Shown piece after piece: positions 13,488-23,342 of a DNA stretch of 44,332 bases. The notes under the pieces were generated by a model. That model was not told where the DNA came from. It saw nothing but the letters and a program-made list of their open reading frames with translations, and made no database searches. A program made the position numbers and the translations under genes. Every line of letters starts with the position of its first letter. The first letter of the stretch is position 1. The DNA is from a virus, in IMG/VR virus record IMGVR_UViG_3300038701_002607, positions 1 to 44,332 of that record; one strand, 5' to 3'.

Positions 13488-13961
13488 ATGGAAATTGCCG
13501 CAAAAGACGATACGGAGCAGCGTCCTCAAGATTGGAGCACGGTCGTGCGCGCTGCGGGGTACATCTATCTTGGGTTCACTCAAAGACAGGCGGCAAAAGC
13601 GGCAGGGTGCTCTGAGCGCTCCATTCGTTTGTGGAAGAAGTGCTCCTGGTGGAGAGATGCCGTCGATGAGTTTCGTGACAATGAACTGTACAAAGAGCTT
13701 GAGCAGGTTGCCGTCAAGCGACTGATGATGGCCATCGGTCGAGAAGGTGACACGTCCACAGCGTTGAAGGTGCTTGAGCGCCTTGTGCCCAGCATGGCAC
13801 CACCAGCTCACCGCGCTGAACTGAGCACCGACCAAAACATCAAAGTGGAAGGCACCATCCCCATGGGTCACATCCCCGACAATGTGTTGCTTGGCCTCGT
13901 GGGTGTGGATGTCACGCAACTGAGGGCGACCCCACAGGATGGCGATGACTCAGACGACTGA
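13488..13961 (+). CDS. terS: Terminase small subunit
   Basis: 157 residues. An N-terminal helix-turn-helix (YLGFTQRQAAKAAGCSERSI, then RLWKKCSWWRDAVDEF) recognises the packaging site in this family; a helical oligomerisation part follows (ELYKELEQVAVKRLMMAIG). AGGAAGAGG before ATG 13488 supports the start. It directly precedes and overlaps the large subunit. Two copies of CGCATATT (about 13430 and 13452) and a CATATG precede it, possible regulatory sites. Confidence 0.85.
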   Translation: MEIAAKDDTEQRPQDWSTVVRAAGYIYLGFTQRQAAKAAGCSERSIRLWKKCSWWRDAVDEFRDNELYKELEQVAVKRLMMAIGREGDTSTALKVLERLVPSMAPPAHRAELSTDQNIKVEGTIPMGHIPDNVLLGLVGVDVTQLRATPQDGDDSDD

Positions 13962-15525
13962 CGAGGCGTTTGACTGGGGGGATCTGCGTTCGATCGTTCA
14001 CGGTCCCACGCCCATGGCTGCGTTTGGGCTGTGGGGGTGCCTAAACGACGAGCAGCAACGTTATGTGCTCGACGCACTGCCTGACCGTAACGCGTCCTTG
14101 GCGGAGTTGGGGCGTCGGTTCTTCCGTATCTTCGTCGCGCTGATGAAGCCTCAATATGATCTTGAGTGGTTCCATGAAGTCATCTGCGAAGAGATCCAAA
14201 AGTGGGCGGATGCCAAAGACCCGTATACGCTCCTGTTCTCCATGCCACCAGGGCACGGAAAATCAGAGTACGCGAAGTTGGCCTCGGCATGGTTGATTGC
14301 GCGAGACCTTGATAACCGTATTGCATACGCCTCATACGCACAGCAATTTGCCGATGATCAGGGCGCGGATGTACAGGCCATCGTGGACTCGCAAGAGTTT
14401 CGTCATCTGTTTGGTCATCTGATCAACAGCAGGCGGGCCGTCACCGATGAGACACGCGGTGCAAAGCGTACAGCCGGATATTTCGAGGTCATCGGCGGTG
14501 ACGGGTCATTTAAGACGGTTGGTCGTGGCGGTGGTCTCACAGGCAAACGGCTTGATATCGGGATTGTCGATGACATCCTCAAGGATGACCAGGAGGCATA
14601 CTCTCAGACCATTCGAGACCAGTCCTATCGTTGGTACAACCGCGTGCTCGGCACACGCAAGCGCCCAAAGCGTCCATACCGGCGCCTGATCCTCGCGACG
14701 CGTTGGCACCTCGATGACCTGTCAGGCCGCATCAAGAGCTCAGGCGTGCCCTATGTGGAACTGCGCTTCGAGGCACTTCGTGAGGACATGTCCGACCCTC
14801 GTGACCCGCGCGCATACGGTGAGGCGTTGTGGTCAGATGTGGAGACACAAGAGTCGCTGGAGCGCATTCGAGAGCAAGATCCCGAAGGCTTCGCCGCGCT
14901 GTACCAGCAGAATCCTGTCATTGCGGGCGGCAACATCATCCGCGATGACTGGATACAGACGTACATGCACCTGCCTGACTGCCCCGGTACATGGTATCAG
15001 TCCTGCGACCCCAAACATGGCAGCCGTGACCCTGCATCGAGTGACTTCGTCAACCAACTCTGGTTTCAGCCCGATGACTGGCCAGGGCGCTTGTATCTGG
15101 TCAATGAGGTGCGAGGCGTGCTCGGCACCACCGAGTCACTTGACGCATGGGACCAGTGCCAGGTCATGGAGGTGTGGAACCGGACCTCGGTGCGATTCAT
15201 TGAAGAAAAGGGCGACGGCGTCACCATCATCGACATGCGCCGTGATCAGGTGCCCGGTATCATCGGCGTGCAACCATCAGGTACGAAAGAGCTTCGTCTG
15301 CGCCGTGTGGCGGCATATTATCGTGCTGGCAATATCTATTATCCTGACGAGTCCATCGCGCCATGGATACGTGCACACAGGGCGCAGGTGCTCAACTTCC
15401 CCATGGATGCCAAAGACGATATGGTGGACGCTGAGACACAAATCATTGAACAGGTATTGTTCCCCGTCGACCGTGATGATACATTGACCGCAGAGCAGAT
15501 ATTGGAATTGCAGTCGCAATATTAG
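13939..15525 (+). CDS. terL: Terminase large subunit
   Basis: 528 residues. ATPase motor: Walker A-type MPPGHGKSEY (about residue 105) and Walker B DIGIVDDIL (about 210), followed by LILATRWH as coupling motif. The C-terminal RNase H-like nuclease has DPKHGS, then EEKGDG, and DAKDDMVDA near residue 495. It cuts concatemers and pumps DNA into the procapsid. The start overlaps TerS by 23 bases; ATG 13945 is an alternative with a better spaced GGATGG. Confidence 0.95.
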   Translation: MAMTQTTDEAFDWGDLRSIVHGPTPMAAFGLWGCLNDEQQRYVLDALPDRNASLAELGRRFFRIFVALMKPQYDLEWFHEVICEEIQKWADAKDPYTLLFSMPPGHGKSEYAKLASAWLIARDLDNRIAYASYAQQFADDQGADVQAIVDSQEFRHLFGHLINSRRAVTDETRGAKRTAGYFEVIGGDGSFKTVGRGGGLTGKRLDIGIVDDILKDDQEAYSQTIRDQSYRWYNRVLGTRKRPKRPYRRLILATRWHLDDLSGRIKSSGVPYVELRFEALREDMSDPRDPRAYGEALWSDVETQESLERIREQDPEGFAALYQQNPVIAGGNIIRDDWIQTYMHLPDCPGTWYQSCDPKHGSRDPASSDFVNQLWFQPDDWPGRLYLVNEVRGVLGTTESLDAWDQCQVMEVWNRTSVRFIEEKGDGVTIIDMRRDQVPGIIGVQPSGTKELRLRRVAAYYRAGNIYYPDESIAPWIRAHRAQVLNFPMDAKDDMVDAETQIIEQVLFPVDRDDTLTAEQILELQSQY

Positions 15526-15532
15526 CGAGTAG

Positions 15533-16951
15533 ATGACAGAAAACGGCGTTGATGCCAGCCAGGAGAAGCCCTCGATCTGGGGTGCTGTGCTGGGTTCTCT
15601 GCGTCTCGACTCATTCCAGAACATCCTCACAAACATCGGGATGGCAGATGTAGACCCCACGGTCATGGCGACCGTTGCGCCGGTCCACGCTCTTGATGAA
15701 TACCAAGCATCAGAACTCTACAGGGGCAACCTCTACGCACAAAAGAGTGTCGACGAACTCGTCGAGGCTGTCTTAAGTGATGGTTGGACTGTTACGCATG
15801 AGTCCCACGCGGACCTCAATGACAACCGCAAGGCGCTCGAAAAACGTGTAAAGTTTGCACAAAAGCTCGACATGGCCATCAAGCTCGCACGCCCCGAGGG
15901 CAACGCGTGGTTGTGGATCGTCACCGATGATACACACGCCGACGACGTTGACTTGAGCGACCCCCTGGATCTGGATGGCGAGTTTAACATCCTCCAGGTG
16001 CAAGTGTTGGAGCGTGCCGAGCTGATACCGGATACATGGCAAGGCAACCCCGAGGTGGATGATTTCGGTGAGCCGTTGACGTACTCGCAGACCGTCCAGG
16101 TCAACGGCAGCGTCGTGGCAGGCCACAGTATCCACCGCTCACGTCTCATCGAACTGTATGGCAAGAAGCTCTCACGCGTAAAGCGCATCGAAAACATGGG
16201 GTACGACGACAGCACCTTCCAGGCTGGTTATGACCAGTTGCGAAACGGCACCGTGATCGAGCAGGTCATGGCGCGGTTGGTCAACGAGGCCAAGATATCC
16301 ATCGTCAAGCTCAACCACTCCGCTGCACAAAAAGGCGTCGAGGGGTTCTTCTCGTTCATTACATCTAAGATCGGCATCATCAACCGCCACAAGAGCGCTC
16401 ATAATCTGGTGGTGCTCGATAAGGATGAGGACTTCGAGCAGTCGCAGATCCAGTGGACAGGGTTGGATAAGATCAAAGAGAAGGCCAACGAAGGTCTCTC
16501 CGCGTTTGCCTCCATACCTCTCGTGCAGCTCTTTGGCATGGCACCGGCGGGCATGTCCACCGATGACAAGGCGTCAGCTCGTAACTGGAATGGGCGATGT
16601 GATCGTCTGTTTACATCCGATGTCACGGATTGGTTGGAGCGTTGGTACACCGTGTGCACCGCTGCCAAGAACGGCCCCACCAATGGTCAGATGTTGGAGG
16701 ACGTGGTCGTCAAGTCGGGCAACTTCGACAAGCCGTTGGCTGTCGAACAGGCTGAGTTTCAGACAATGATCGCCGAACTGGACCAACTGCTCATTGCGGC
16801 AGGCGTGCCTAAAGATGTGCTGCTCAAGCACCGATATGGCGGGGGTGAGTACAACCCTCAGATGCCCACACTCACAGAAGAACAACTCAACCGGGCCATT
16901 GAACTGCTCGGCACGACAGCAAACGAGGGGGCCACCGATGGCGATCATTGA
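15533..16951 (+). CDS. Portal protein (DUF1073 type)
   Basis: 472 residues. The region FASIPLVQLFGMAPAGMST with DDKASARNW is characteristic of DUF1073 phage portal proteins, which form the dodecameric channel for DNA entry and exit. Position after TerL and before the DUF2213-like gene fits. The C-terminus has an acidic/Thr tail. Start is eight bases after the TerL stop. Confidence 0.88.
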   Translation: MTENGVDASQEKPSIWGAVLGSLRLDSFQNILTNIGMADVDPTVMATVAPVHALDEYQASELYRGNLYAQKSVDELVEAVLSDGWTVTHESHADLNDNRKALEKRVKFAQKLDMAIKLARPEGNAWLWIVTDDTHADDVDLSDPLDLDGEFNILQVQVLERAELIPDTWQGNPEVDDFGEPLTYSQTVQVNGSVVAGHSIHRSRLIELYGKKLSRVKRIENMGYDDSTFQAGYDQLRNGTVIEQVMARLVNEAKISIVKLNHSAAQKGVEGFFSFITSKIGIINRHKSAHNLVVLDKDEDFEQSQIQWTGLDKIKEKANEGLSAFASIPLVQLFGMAPAGMSTDDKASARNWNGRCDRLFTSDVTDWLERWYTVCTAAKNGPTNGQMLEDVVVKSGNFDKPLAVEQAEFQTMIAELDQLLIAAGVPKDVLLKHRYGGGEYNPQMPTLTEEQLNRAIELLGTTANEGATDGDH

Positions 16952-18026
16952 AACCGTTCGGTTTGATAAGACCGAAGAAGTTGTGTTCGACAAGATGGAT
17001 GTGTGGGGTTTCATACGCGCTCGTGTGTCTTTGGCCAAGCCCGGCATCATGATTTACAGGACCAAAGATGGTCGTGAGATTCGTGAGCTGGTGCCGCGTG
17101 AAGTGCTCCAAGACAAGGCGGTCATCCATTCAATCGCCGGCACGCCTGTGACCATCGACCACCCCAAGGAGCGTATCGTCACGCCGAAGACCGCCAAAGA
17201 GTACATGGTCGGCAGCGCCATGCACGGCGAATACGACGAGAGCAAGGACCACCAGGTCGCAGACATTTGCCTGACGCATGAAAGCGCAAGTGCTGCCATT
17301 GAGGCAGGCAAAAACATGTTCAGCCCCTGTTACCCAGTCAAGATCGACGATACGGGTGGCACCGATCCTGAATTTGGGCAGTACGACACCAAGCAGGTGC
17401 AGCGCGGCCCCTACAACCACAACGCATTGACTGACAACCCCAGAGGAGGGGTCGATATGACGATTCACAACGATGACGCTGGCGTGCAGACCGGCATCTT
17501 TATTCGCACTGATGAGGGTGACAACGATCCCCCCGCGAGCACTCAAAACGACATGGGGCCGAAGCTCGACGCCATCATGACCAAGCTCGATTCGTTCGAC
17601 AACAGGCTCAAGGCGCTCGAAGGCAAAGGCAACGGTGGTGGCACAAGCGAACCTCCCAAGCCACCCATCAAGGCCGACTCCAAAACGTTCACCGAGCAGT
17701 ACAACGAGCGCCAATCGTTGCTCGGCGCGTTCAAGAAGCTCGGCCTCAAAGCCGAGGAAAACCACACCAACGAACAGCTCAAGCGTACGCTCGTGACCTC
17801 TCAGTTCAAGAGCATCAAGGCCGACAGCGCTGACGAGGTGGTCGATGCCATGTGGCAAGAGCTGAGTGAGCGCATCGCCCAGGCCGAGACACCCGAGCAG
17901 CCACCCGCCGATCCCAAGAAAAGCTCAAACGCTCAGTTTGGCGTGAATCTGCTCAACACCGATTCAAGCGTCGCCACCGAGCGAAAGTCTACACGCATCA
18001 GCGCGAGCGAACTCAAGAGCAAGTAA
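16938..18026 (+). CDS. Head maturation protease/scaffold (DUF2213-like)
   Basis: 362 residues. The first half (about 1-180) has the DUF2213 pattern: TRDGREIRE-like, VPREVLQDKAVIHS, AGTPVTIDHPKE, VGSAMHGEYDE and MFSPCYPVKID. The His in TIDHP and the Ser in GSAMH are candidate active-site residues of this protease family. The second half is acidic, Pro-rich and helical (KLDAIMTKLDSFDNRLKAL), as in scaffold domains fused to phage proteases. ATG 16938 overlaps the portal gene end by 14 bases; the frame is open further upstream but inside the portal gene. Confidence 0.8.
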   Translation: MAIIETVRFDKTEEVVFDKMDVWGFIRARVSLAKPGIMIYRTKDGREIRELVPREVLQDKAVIHSIAGTPVTIDHPKERIVTPKTAKEYMVGSAMHGEYDESKDHQVADICLTHESASAAIEAGKNMFSPCYPVKIDDTGGTDPEFGQYDTKQVQRGPYNHNALTDNPRGGVDMTIHNDDAGVQTGIFIRTDEGDNDPPASTQNDMGPKLDAIMTKLDSFDNRLKALEGKGNGGGTSEPPKPPIKADSKTFTEQYNERQSLLGAFKKLGLKAEENHTNEQLKRTLVTSQFKSIKADSADEVVDAMWQELSERIAQAETPEQPPADPKKSSNAQFGVNLLNTDSSVATERKSTRISASELKSK

Positions 18027-18089
18027 GCGGGCAGGCGTCCACACCAGGCCAATACACTACTTCGATCATTCATTACGAGAGCACGACTC

Positions 18090-19121
18090 ATGGCAAACAC
18101 AGTTGTCCAACAACGTATCGACCAAGGCCCCAAGAAGGCGGTCGTTGGTTATCCCGCATTTCCCGCTCGTTCGAGCAACGTCAATTCACGTGAAAACGGC
18201 AACGGTGGCCAGGTGGCCATCAAGACGTTGACCCTCACATTCGCCGATGACTTCAAGTACGAGTACAGCGTCGATGGTGAGCAGTTGGCATTCACCGAAA
18301 GTGCCGAGGGCGATGCTGCAACGGTGGCAGCGGCGATTGCCACACGCGACAAGTTCAACCCTCAAATCGCCAAACTCGCCGCGCTCACCGTGGCGACGAA
18401 TGTGTTGACGTTCACCGGCAAGCACGAAGGCAATGACTTCGACCTGGTTGCCGAGAGTGACAACCTCGCCGTCGCTACCACGCAGGCCGCGTCTGAGGCT
18501 GCCGTGATGCCATTTGGTCGTGTGGTGATGGATGGCGGGCCAGCCAAGAAGAACGCAAGTCAGCGTGCCGCCAAACTCCTCGACAACACCGGGCTGACCG
18601 CACGCAAGATCGTCATCACACCAGGCGCAGGCGCTGCCACGGTGCAGGTGCACTACGAGGGTGAGACTTACGTTGCATCGGGCACAGGCGCAGGCGCAAT
18701 CAAGACAGCCATTGACGGCGTGTTGCCTGCCAGTTCTGTCACCACGACCGTCAACGGTGGTGACTTGGAGTTTGAGGTTGCGACCGCTGGCGCCACGTTC
18801 GACCTCGGCATCAACGGCGACGCTGTGCTCAAGAGCATCGCAGGCGACGACATCCTCAAAAAGATTGAAGGCATCACCTGCTACACCGCGCGCGCAACCA
18901 AAGACGGCTATGAACCCGAGGCGTTCATGGATGTCATCACCCAAGACGGTGCATGGGTCGCATCAAAAGCTGGCGATCCCGCATACGATGGCAACATCTG
19001 GGTGGGCGTCGAAGGCGCCGATAGGGGCGAGCTGTTCGCTGAACGTGGCGCGGGTCGTGTTTGGTGGAATGGCGCGTCTATCGGTCAAGTCGACGGCAAA
19101 ATCTTTCAGGCGCTGTTCTAA
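18090..19121 (+). CDS. Capsid cement/decoration protein with two inserted repeat modules
   Basis: 343 residues. The ends match the small phage cement proteins that precede the capsid gene (GYPAFPARSS at the start, MPFGRVVMDG in the middle, and AFMDVITQDGAWV with GRVWWNG at the end). Two similar beta-alpha modules are inserted, about residues 45-120 and 170-245, each with a strand pair, a helix around AATVAAAIA or GAIKTAIDG, and a closing FDL strand. This makes it roughly twice as long as simple cement proteins. The modules may be exposed on the capsid surface. Start ATG 18090 follows GAGAG. Confidence 0.75.
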   Translation: MANTVVQQRIDQGPKKAVVGYPAFPARSSNVNSRENGNGGQVAIKTLTLTFADDFKYEYSVDGEQLAFTESAEGDAATVAAAIATRDKFNPQIAKLAALTVATNVLTFTGKHEGNDFDLVAESDNLAVATTQAASEAAVMPFGRVVMDGGPAKKNASQRAAKLLDNTGLTARKIVITPGAGAATVQVHYEGETYVASGTGAGAIKTAIDGVLPASSVTTTVNGGDLEFEVATAGATFDLGINGDAVLKSIAGDDILKKIEGITCYTARATKDGYEPEAFMDVITQDGAWVASKAGDPAYDGNIWVGVEGADRGELFAERGAGRVWWNGASIGQVDGKIFQALF

Positions 19122-19191
19122 GCGTCAATCCTTTCAACCTGTAGTTATTGAAATCAACGGCGGCCTCGTCGCCATCATGTGAGTGAATATC

Positions 19192-20238
19192 ATGAGCAAA
19201 CATAAAATCATCGTCGACCAGGAGTTGGCGTCACAGATGGGCGACCTGTTCGCACTTGTCGATCCTGACGAATACCGCCTTGATTGCGCAACGGAACTTT
19301 TGCTTCAGGGTCTCCCCGAAGCGGCTGTTGAAATGATCATGCGTACTGACGCCGCGACATCGTCGAGCACACCATACACTCGCGACGAGTTGGTGCATGT
19401 GCTGACGACCATCTACGAAGAGCAGTACATGCGAAACACCGTCCAGGAGGCGTTTGGTTTCGATGACTCGATTCGACCTGGTGCCCTGACGTGGCGTGCG
19501 CATCGTCTGGATGTCACGGGTGAGCCTGAGATCATCGGTGACGGTGGACGCTCCAACGATGCGCCTGAGATCACGTTGTCGAACGACTTCGAGGATTTCC
19601 CCATCGACTACTACCGCATCGATGTCTCTCAGACCTATCTGGAGCAGCTCGCCGAATCCACGGCAGCACGCACGATCAACACGCGCGCAAGAAAGATGAA
19701 AGCCGCACGTGCTGCTGTGGACCGCTTCGTCGACAAGCGCGCGTGGCTCAGGGCATTCGACAACCCCTATGTGCCGTTGTTCACGACCACGCAAAAAATC
19801 GGCGAAGACCAGAACGCCAGCGATATGCACAAGGTCATGCGCCGGTTCATCAACTACATCATCAACGCCGTCCAGGGGCACAACAGTGAATTGCCCACTG
19901 TGCTGTGGACGTCTCCTCGCATGCACGCCGTCCTCAACGGCAAGTCGTTGGACAACAACCGCGAGAAGACGTTGATCGACGAGCTGATCAAGCGCACGTC
20001 AATCAACGAGGTCAAGACCTCTCCTCGGCTGACCAACATTGGCGGCACGGGCGTTGACGGCATGGTGCTCTTGCCATCGAACTCGGGCATGAAGGTTATG
20101 CGTGCGCTCAAATTCACCACCATGCCAGGTCAGCGCATTGGATTGGTGACGAAGTTCATCAACGTTGCTGGCGATGGCGGCTTGAACTTCGTCGACAGTG
20201 TTGGTTCCTCGGTGGGCTACTTCGAGTGGGAAGCGTGA
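19192..20238 (+). CDS. Major capsid protein
   Basis: 348 residues from ATG 19192 (GTG 19183 would add three). Acidic helical N-terminal part, then the coat body with PGALTWRAHRLDVTGEPEII, a region of Arg/Ala helices (RKMKAARAAVDRFVDK), and a beta-rich C-terminus (VDGMVLLPSNSGMKVMRAL, then FVDSVGSSVGYFEWE). Position between cement protein and connector genes is that of the coat gene in DUF1073/DUF3383 myophages. HK97 fold is presumed from family knowledge. Confidence 0.85.
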   Translation: MSKHKIIVDQELASQMGDLFALVDPDEYRLDCATELLLQGLPEAAVEMIMRTDAATSSSTPYTRDELVHVLTTIYEEQYMRNTVQEAFGFDDSIRPGALTWRAHRLDVTGEPEIIGDGGRSNDAPEITLSNDFEDFPIDYYRIDVSQTYLEQLAESTAARTINTRARKMKAARAAVDRFVDKRAWLRAFDNPYVPLFTTTQKIGEDQNASDMHKVMRRFINYIINAVQGHNSELPTVLWTSPRMHAVLNGKSLDNNREKTLIDELIKRTSINEVKTSPRLTNIGGTGVDGMVLLPSNSGMKVMRALKFTTMPGQRIGLVTKFINVAGDGGLNFVDSVGSSVGYFEWEA

Positions 20239-20325
20239 ACGTGAGGGCGATGTAGAGGCGCCCGACCGCTTCCTCTACAAACCGAGCAGATCGACACCCC
20301 CAACCCTTTGTCAGGAGATGACAAC

Positions 20326-20601
20326 GTGACAACGAAGAAAGCCCCCCCGAAGCAAGAGCCGCCAACACCGGCTCCTGCGCCCAAGTCGAACAAAGCGACC
20401 AAGGTGACCATCGAAAACGTGTCCAAACGTCCTATCTGCATGCCAGATGAGACGATTTTGGGCACGGCGCTTGATGCTCACCTCATCGAAAGTGGCAAAG
20501 CGCACCCTGTCAAAGCCGAGTTCGACAAGTCGGATGTCGACAAATGGGTAACGCATCCCGTCGTCGGCAAGCTCTTTGATAACGAGCTGAGAGTCCGATG
20601 A
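20326..20601 (+). CDS. Small head protein with Pro-rich N-terminus (GTG start)
   Basis: 91 residues. Residues 1-25 are Lys/Pro/Ala-rich (KKAPPKQEPPTPAPAPKS); the rest is a compact strand-helix domain (KVTIENVSKRPICMPDETIL). AGGAG eight bases before GTG 20326 decides the start. It overlaps the next gene. Likely a head completion or coat-associated factor from position only. Confidence 0.65.
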   Translation: MTTKKAPPKQEPPTPAPAPKSNKATKVTIENVSKRPICMPDETILGTALDAHLIESGKAHPVKAEFDKSDVDKWVTHPVVGKLFDNELRVR

Positions 20602-20987
20602 GCACGTATGCGCTGTGGCAAGCATATGTCCCCGCCAAAGCAAACCTTGATGAGAGTGTGGTCAACCCATACCTCGCCAGGGCATTGCCACGTGTGGATA
20701 AGACAACGGCAGGAGCGTTCTATGACGAAGCTGTCGTCCTTGTCGCAGCGCATTTGCACGAACTGGCCAACAGGCCCGTCGAGATGAAGCAGTTCGCAGG
20801 AGCGGCAGGCGTCGGTGGTGCCATTAAAAGCCTCAAGGCCCGCGATGTCTCCGTGACGTTTGGTGACACCGCGCAGCTCGCCGACTCCATGGCAGACGCT
20901 GTGCTCGCACAAACCGTCTACGGCCAACAGTATCTGGAACTTGCAGCGTTGTTCACCGCCGCCAAAACACCCGGGATCATATTTTGA
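20598..20987 (+). CDS. Head-tail adaptor (DUF4054-like)
   Basis: 129 residues. YDEAVVLVAAHLHELAN and SVTFGDTAQLADSM with a final TVYGQQYLELAALF match DUF4054 head-tail connector proteins, which bind below the portal ring. ATG overlaps the previous stop (ATGA). Confidence 0.78.
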   Translation: MSTYALWQAYVPAKANLDESVVNPYLARALPRVDKTTAGAFYDEAVVLVAAHLHELANRPVEMKQFAGAAGVGGAIKSLKARDVSVTFGDTAQLADSMADAVLAQTVYGQQYLELAALFTAAKTPGIIF

Positions 20988-21373
20988 CCATCACTGACAC
21001 AGACAGGGGCTACCAACAAATCAAGGACAGCATCATGCGCTTGAAGGATGCCTCTGTGCGTGTGGGTGTTTTCGAGGGTCAGTACCCGGGTGGTCAGTCT
21101 GTGGCTGAGGTCGCGCTCTATTTGGAGTTTGGTACACAGTCGTCTCGCGAGTACGCGTTTATGCGTCAGGCATTCGAGCAAAACCGCGCCAAATACGACC
21201 GCATGATGGCCGATGGGTACGAGCGCATCACGCGCAATGAGCTGACTCAAATGCAACTGTTGCATCGTATCGGCGATGAGGCTGTCAAAGACATCCAAAA
21301 CGAAATCAAGTCGCAGGGCTTGATGGATACGGGGCGCCTGCACGATGCAGTGCGTTATGAGGTGGTCAAATGA
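20984..21373 (+). CDS. Head-tail joining/tail completion protein (HK97 gp10-like, TTG start)
   Basis: 129 residues from TTG 20984, whose TTGA overlaps the previous stop. RVGVFEGQYPGGQSVAEVA, LEFGTQSSREYAFMRQAF and GLMDTGRLHDAVRYEV follow the gp10-like neck protein pattern (EFGT, P-less FMRPA-like segment, DTG.L..S). It seals or terminates the tail tube at the head. Confidence 0.78.
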   Translation: MTITDTDRGYQQIKDSIMRLKDASVRVGVFEGQYPGGQSVAEVALYLEFGTQSSREYAFMRQAFEQNRAKYDRMMADGYERITRNELTQMQLLHRIGDEAVKDIQNEIKSQGLMDTGRLHDAVRYEVVK

Positions 21374-21735
21374 TCATCGGACAACTGCCAATGGATCGTC
21401 ATCGGTTTGCCGCTGACATCGACAACGAAGACGGCACGACCACTCGTGGTGCCGGGGCGACGTTGGAGTTTACGGGAGCGTTCCAACCTGCCAACGGCAA
21501 CGATCTCAAGGTGCTCAAGGAAGGCGACCGCACCGGGTCGTTTTTCGTGATCCTGACGTACACCCCGTTGCGCAGCGCCAACCAAAAGACCAACGAGCCC
21601 TCTGACGAGGTGACGGTCCACGACGAGATCGCAGGCACCAGTGAGCGTTACAAGGTCATGGCCACCAAGCCTCAGTCCGCCATCATCCGCCACACATGGG
21701 CGCTCGTGGCCAAGCTCGACGAGGCGGCACCATGA
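21370..21735 (+). CDS. Head-tail connector protein
   Basis: 121 residues, beta-rich: TRGAGATLEFTGAFQPANGN, DRTGSFFVILTYTPLR and VMATKPQSAIIRHTWALVA. The order of genes in this phage type places a head-closure or connector protein here. The start ATG 21370 and the stop are both coupled to neighbours by overlap. Confidence 0.65.
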   Translation: MIIGQLPMDRHRFAADIDNEDGTTTRGAGATLEFTGAFQPANGNDLKVLKEGDRTGSFFVILTYTPLRSANQKTNEPSDEVTVHDEIAGTSERYKVMATKPQSAIIRHTWALVAKLDEAAP

Positions 21736-22232
21736 AGAAGGCAATACAAGATGGCATCGTCGAGTTTCTGCGCGCGAGCTGCTCACTCGACGCCTCGCAA
21801 GTCAAGGTCGAGCGACATGACGGCACGAAGAAGGCGCACGCGCACTTGCTCGTGTCTATGCCCATCGGTCCCCAAATGCTCGGCACGGACACGGTGGTGC
21901 TCGGCATCGATGAGGACACCGACACCCCGCAGATGCAAACAGCCGGTGATCGTCGCGTTGTCGTGAGCATTCATGGCTACCACGAGGAGTCATTCGACTG
22001 GCTCACCACCGCCACCGAGCACCTGACGTGGGGTTATCCCGGCGCGAAGGTGTTGCGCAAGCACGGCTTGAGCGTCGAACCCATTGGCCCCGTCCGCGAT
22101 GTCAGCTCCCGCCTGGAGACTGACATCGAGCCGCATTACATCCAGGAATTTGAGGTCAAGTGTGGCGTGCTCGGTACTGCCGTGGCGTTGACTGAGGCCA
22201 AAACCATCACCGTTGATTTCAACACCGATTAA
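21732..22232 (+). CDS. Tail terminator/neck protein
   Basis: 166 residues. A GYHEESFDWLTTATEHLTW segment and a C-terminal VRDVSSRLETDIEPHYIQEF match neck/tail terminator proteins that precede the sheath gene in DUF3383 myophages. ATG 21732 overlaps the upstream stop (ATGA); an in-frame upstream ATG at 21696 lies within the preceding gene. Confidence 0.7.
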   Translation: MKKAIQDGIVEFLRASCSLDASQVKVERHDGTKKAHAHLLVSMPIGPQMLGTDTVVLGIDEDTDTPQMQTAGDRRVVVSIHGYHEESFDWLTTATEHLTWGYPGAKVLRKHGLSVEPIGPVRDVSSRLETDIEPHYIQEFEVKCGVLGTAVALTEAKTITVDFNTD

Positions 22233-22243
22233 GCGAGAACATC

Positions 22244-23302
22244 ATGGCAACGCAGACGCAAACACATGCGCGCAACATCACCATCAACATCGTGCTCTCT
22301 GCCCTGGCGGCTGCTCAGAAGGGTTTCGGCGGCACGTTGGCGATCGTCCCGGCCTCGAACACCATGAGCGGCGAACCCATCACCACGCTCAACACAGTTG
22401 ACGATGGCCAGGCGCTCGTGACAGCCGGGGAGATGACAGCCAATACATTTTTGGGCGTGCAGGCGTTCTACAACCAGGTGCCATCTGGCACGGAGTTGAA
22501 GATCGCCCCGTTGCTCGTCGGCGACTCAGGCAACTACGCCACTGCATTGGCGAGGGTACGGGCTGTCGATGATGACTTCTACGGCGTGGCCATTGAGCCT
22601 CGATCGTCCACCGAGATCATGACCGTCTCGGCTGCTGTGGAGTCGATGCGCAAGCTGTTTGTGTTCCAAAGCGGCGATGCTGACTGGTTGACATCTGGCA
22701 AGCCCGCCGCGTTTGCAGACACTGCCAACCGTGAGCGCTCCATCGGCATCTACCACGACACCGCGACGCAGTTTGCAGATCTTGCGTACCTGTCCAACCG
22801 CCTCGCCGCTGACCCCAATGTGAACAGCGCGCCATGGGATGCGCCGCTGGGCGGCGTGGCGTCCTATGCCAGCGTGTTGACCTCCACGCAGGTCGGGTTT
22901 TTGGCAGACAACAACATCAACTTCGGCCTGCCTTACGCGGGTGAGCCGTTCTTCGTCGACCCTGGCCACAACACCAAGGGCCGCGCCATCCATGAGATCC
23001 TCACTGGAGATTGGTTTGAGGCCCGCCTGCTCGAAGAGGTCGCGACGACGAAGGTCGAGTTGTCCAAGATCTTCGAGAAGTGGGTTTTGGACGAGGGTGG
23101 CCAAAACCTGTTGCTCAACCTCGCAGCTGGCGTTGCCGGACAGGCCGAGCAAGCAGGCCACATCTTGCCAGGATCGGCTGAGTTTGACCGCCCACCCATC
23201 TCCGATGCAGACATTGCGGCTGAGACGCTCACGCTTACAGGCAGCGCTCGGTACGCAGGAAACGCGCGCAAGTTCAACATCACGATCAACCTCTCCAGAT
23301 AA
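22244..23302 (+). CDS. Tail sheath protein (DUF3383-like)
   Basis: 352 residues. The N-terminus NITINIVLSALAAAQKGFGG and a C-terminus with LTGSARYAGNARKFNITINLS fit DUF3383 sheath proteins. The middle alternates strands and helices, including SVGIYHDTATQ-like ERSIGIYHDTATQFADLAYL. The sheath contracts around the tube to drive it through the envelope, so its presence makes this a myovirus. It is slightly shorter than many family members. Confidence 0.85.
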   Translation: MATQTQTHARNITINIVLSALAAAQKGFGGTLAIVPASNTMSGEPITTLNTVDDGQALVTAGEMTANTFLGVQAFYNQVPSGTELKIAPLLVGDSGNYATALARVRAVDDDFYGVAIEPRSSTEIMTVSAAVESMRKLFVFQSGDADWLTSGKPAAFADTANRERSIGIYHDTATQFADLAYLSNRLAADPNVNSAPWDAPLGGVASYASVLTSTQVGFLADNNINFGLPYAGEPFFVDPGHNTKGRAIHEILTGDWFEARLLEEVATTKVELSKIFEKWVLDEGGQNLLLNLAAGVAGQAEQAGHILPGSAEFDRPPISDADIAAETLTLTGSARYAGNARKFNITINLSR

Positions 23303-23342
23303 GATATCACTGGCCATCTGGCTATTTGCATAAGGAAATTCA

